DNA from: Limnobacter thiooxidans
Lineage (GTDB): Bacteria; Pseudomonadota; Gammaproteobacteria; Burkholderiales; Burkholderiaceae_B
Direction of reading: 5' to 3'
NCBI RefSeq assembly: GCF_036323495.1
Contig: NZ_AP028947.1
Location: 620,001 to 684,000 of the forward strand
Length of the DNA: 64,000 bases
Shown: piece by piece, positions 63,566 to 64,000 of the stretch
How the letters are laid out: every line of letters starts with the position of its first letter
Numbering within the stretch: position 1 is the first letter of the stretch
The notes under the pieces: generated by a model
What the model was told of the DNA's origin: nothing
The model's database searches: none
What the model saw: only the letters and a program-made list of their open reading frames with translations
Made by a program: the position numbers and the translations under genes

Positions 63566-64000
63566 GCTGGTTGGCTGCGTCCGTTTGTTAGGTACCCTAG
63601 CGTAGCTTGCCCACTCCGTACGGCGTTTCCAGTCTGTTGTTCAGCCACCCCGGCGTGGCTTCCCCATTCCGCACAGAAAACCGCTGATCCCTTATTGAAC
63701 GAAGTCTTTGAATTCACCCAGGCCGACAAAAAAGCGCGGTCGGTCCCGGGTGTCGCGCTGTGCGCGACCATTCAAGCCTTGTTCAAACAGGGCGGTTTTC
63801 CTGAAAGTGCGAAATGGGCAAGCTCACTGCCGGGATGGCCTGATCAGCGCCAGTTCGCGCGCGGAGCGGGTTGTTAAGCCGCCGCGGTGGCAGGCAACTG
63901 TACGATGAATCACCGTTGGGTTCCAGCCCACTCGGTAGCGACATGCCAATCGCTCCGCCATTCAAGAAAACCTGCCCGTTTGACCCAACCCGCTGCGTGT
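63566..64000 (+). other. Unassigned right end of the window, with diverged direct repeat
   Basis: No gene can be supported. The HD-GYP frame stays open past its TAG for another 103 codons to a TAA at 63875-63877. A direct repeat with about 72% identity lies at 63592-63623 and 63645-63676. A perfect hairpin GTCGCGC-TGT-GCGCGAC lies at 63752-63768. The translated text is partly Cys/Pro/Ser-rich and not convincing as protein. It could be a decayed gene, a mobile repeat or the leader of a gene to the right. Confidence 0.4.

Noticed and set aside
63890..64000. tRNA gene at the window end
   Set aside because: Fragments such as GGTTCCAGCCC resemble a T arm, but no acceptor stem or anticodon arm can be built on either strand.

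Overview
The window reads as a chromosomal segment of a betaproteobacterium of the order Burkholderiales. My best guess at genus level is Limnobacter or a close relative. The basis is the double-length UvrA, the rpsU-yqeY-dnaG-rpoD block followed by a CAU tRNA, the DesC/DesB-type desaturase pair and the glycolate oxidase operon. This is inference from gene content, not a database match. No plasmid, prophage, transposase or CRISPR was seen.

Layout. Positions 1-1430 hold the tail of an unknown gene and two small helical proteins. Positions 1523-7210 encode a tandem-fused UvrA. Positions 7348-16532 form an accessory island: two very large proteins (1064 and 1592 aa) and a 254-aa protein of no recognised family. 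The two large proteins are paralogues that share an N-terminal helical module and a roughly 250-residue C-terminal domain. From 16.6 to 19.5 kb lie plsY, xerD, pdxH and a small M48 metalloprotease. At 20.0-23.9 kb is the glycolate oxidase operon glcDEF on the minus strand. At 24.0-26.1 kb is a 705-aa coiled-coil protein with a central membrane hairpin.

From 26.2 to 41.2 kb the familiar order tsaD / rpsU-dnaG-rpoD is interrupted by an assimilatory nitrate/nitrite reductase cluster (nirB, nirD, nasA, then ybiB and a BaiN-like flavoprotein). nirB is preceded by a near-consensus sigma-54 promoter. Behind it is a leader with two AxxGxx hexaloop hairpins, the second overlapping the left arm of an intrinsic terminator. 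This is the architecture of ANTAR (NasT/NasR-type) antitermination, so the operon should answer to both nitrogen status and nitrate.

From 41.2 to 43.5 kb a Ser/Thr kinase fused to a universal-stress domain overlaps a metallophosphoesterase. From 43.7 to 48.7 kb are secreted and outer-membrane genes: a DUF4331 protein, a small lipoprotein, a DUF4198-like protein and a TonB receptor. Next come an orphan FlgM-like anti-sigma factor and a ferredoxin-reductase/acyl-desaturase operon with a DesT-like operator at its promoter, then an outer-membrane beta-barrel. A periplasmic binding protein is coupled to a hybrid histidine kinase. After these lie a methyltransferase, a holin-4_2-type membrane protein, a chemoreceptor, a TauE/SafE transporter, a cupredoxin-like protein, an M19-like lipoprotein dipeptidase and an HD-GYP protein. 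The last 435 bases carry no gene I can name.

The most novel material is the 7.3-16.5 kb paralogue island and the signal-peptide-less, Ser-rich helical proteins scattered with it (258-1428, 19494-19937, 24031-26148). Their function is unknown.
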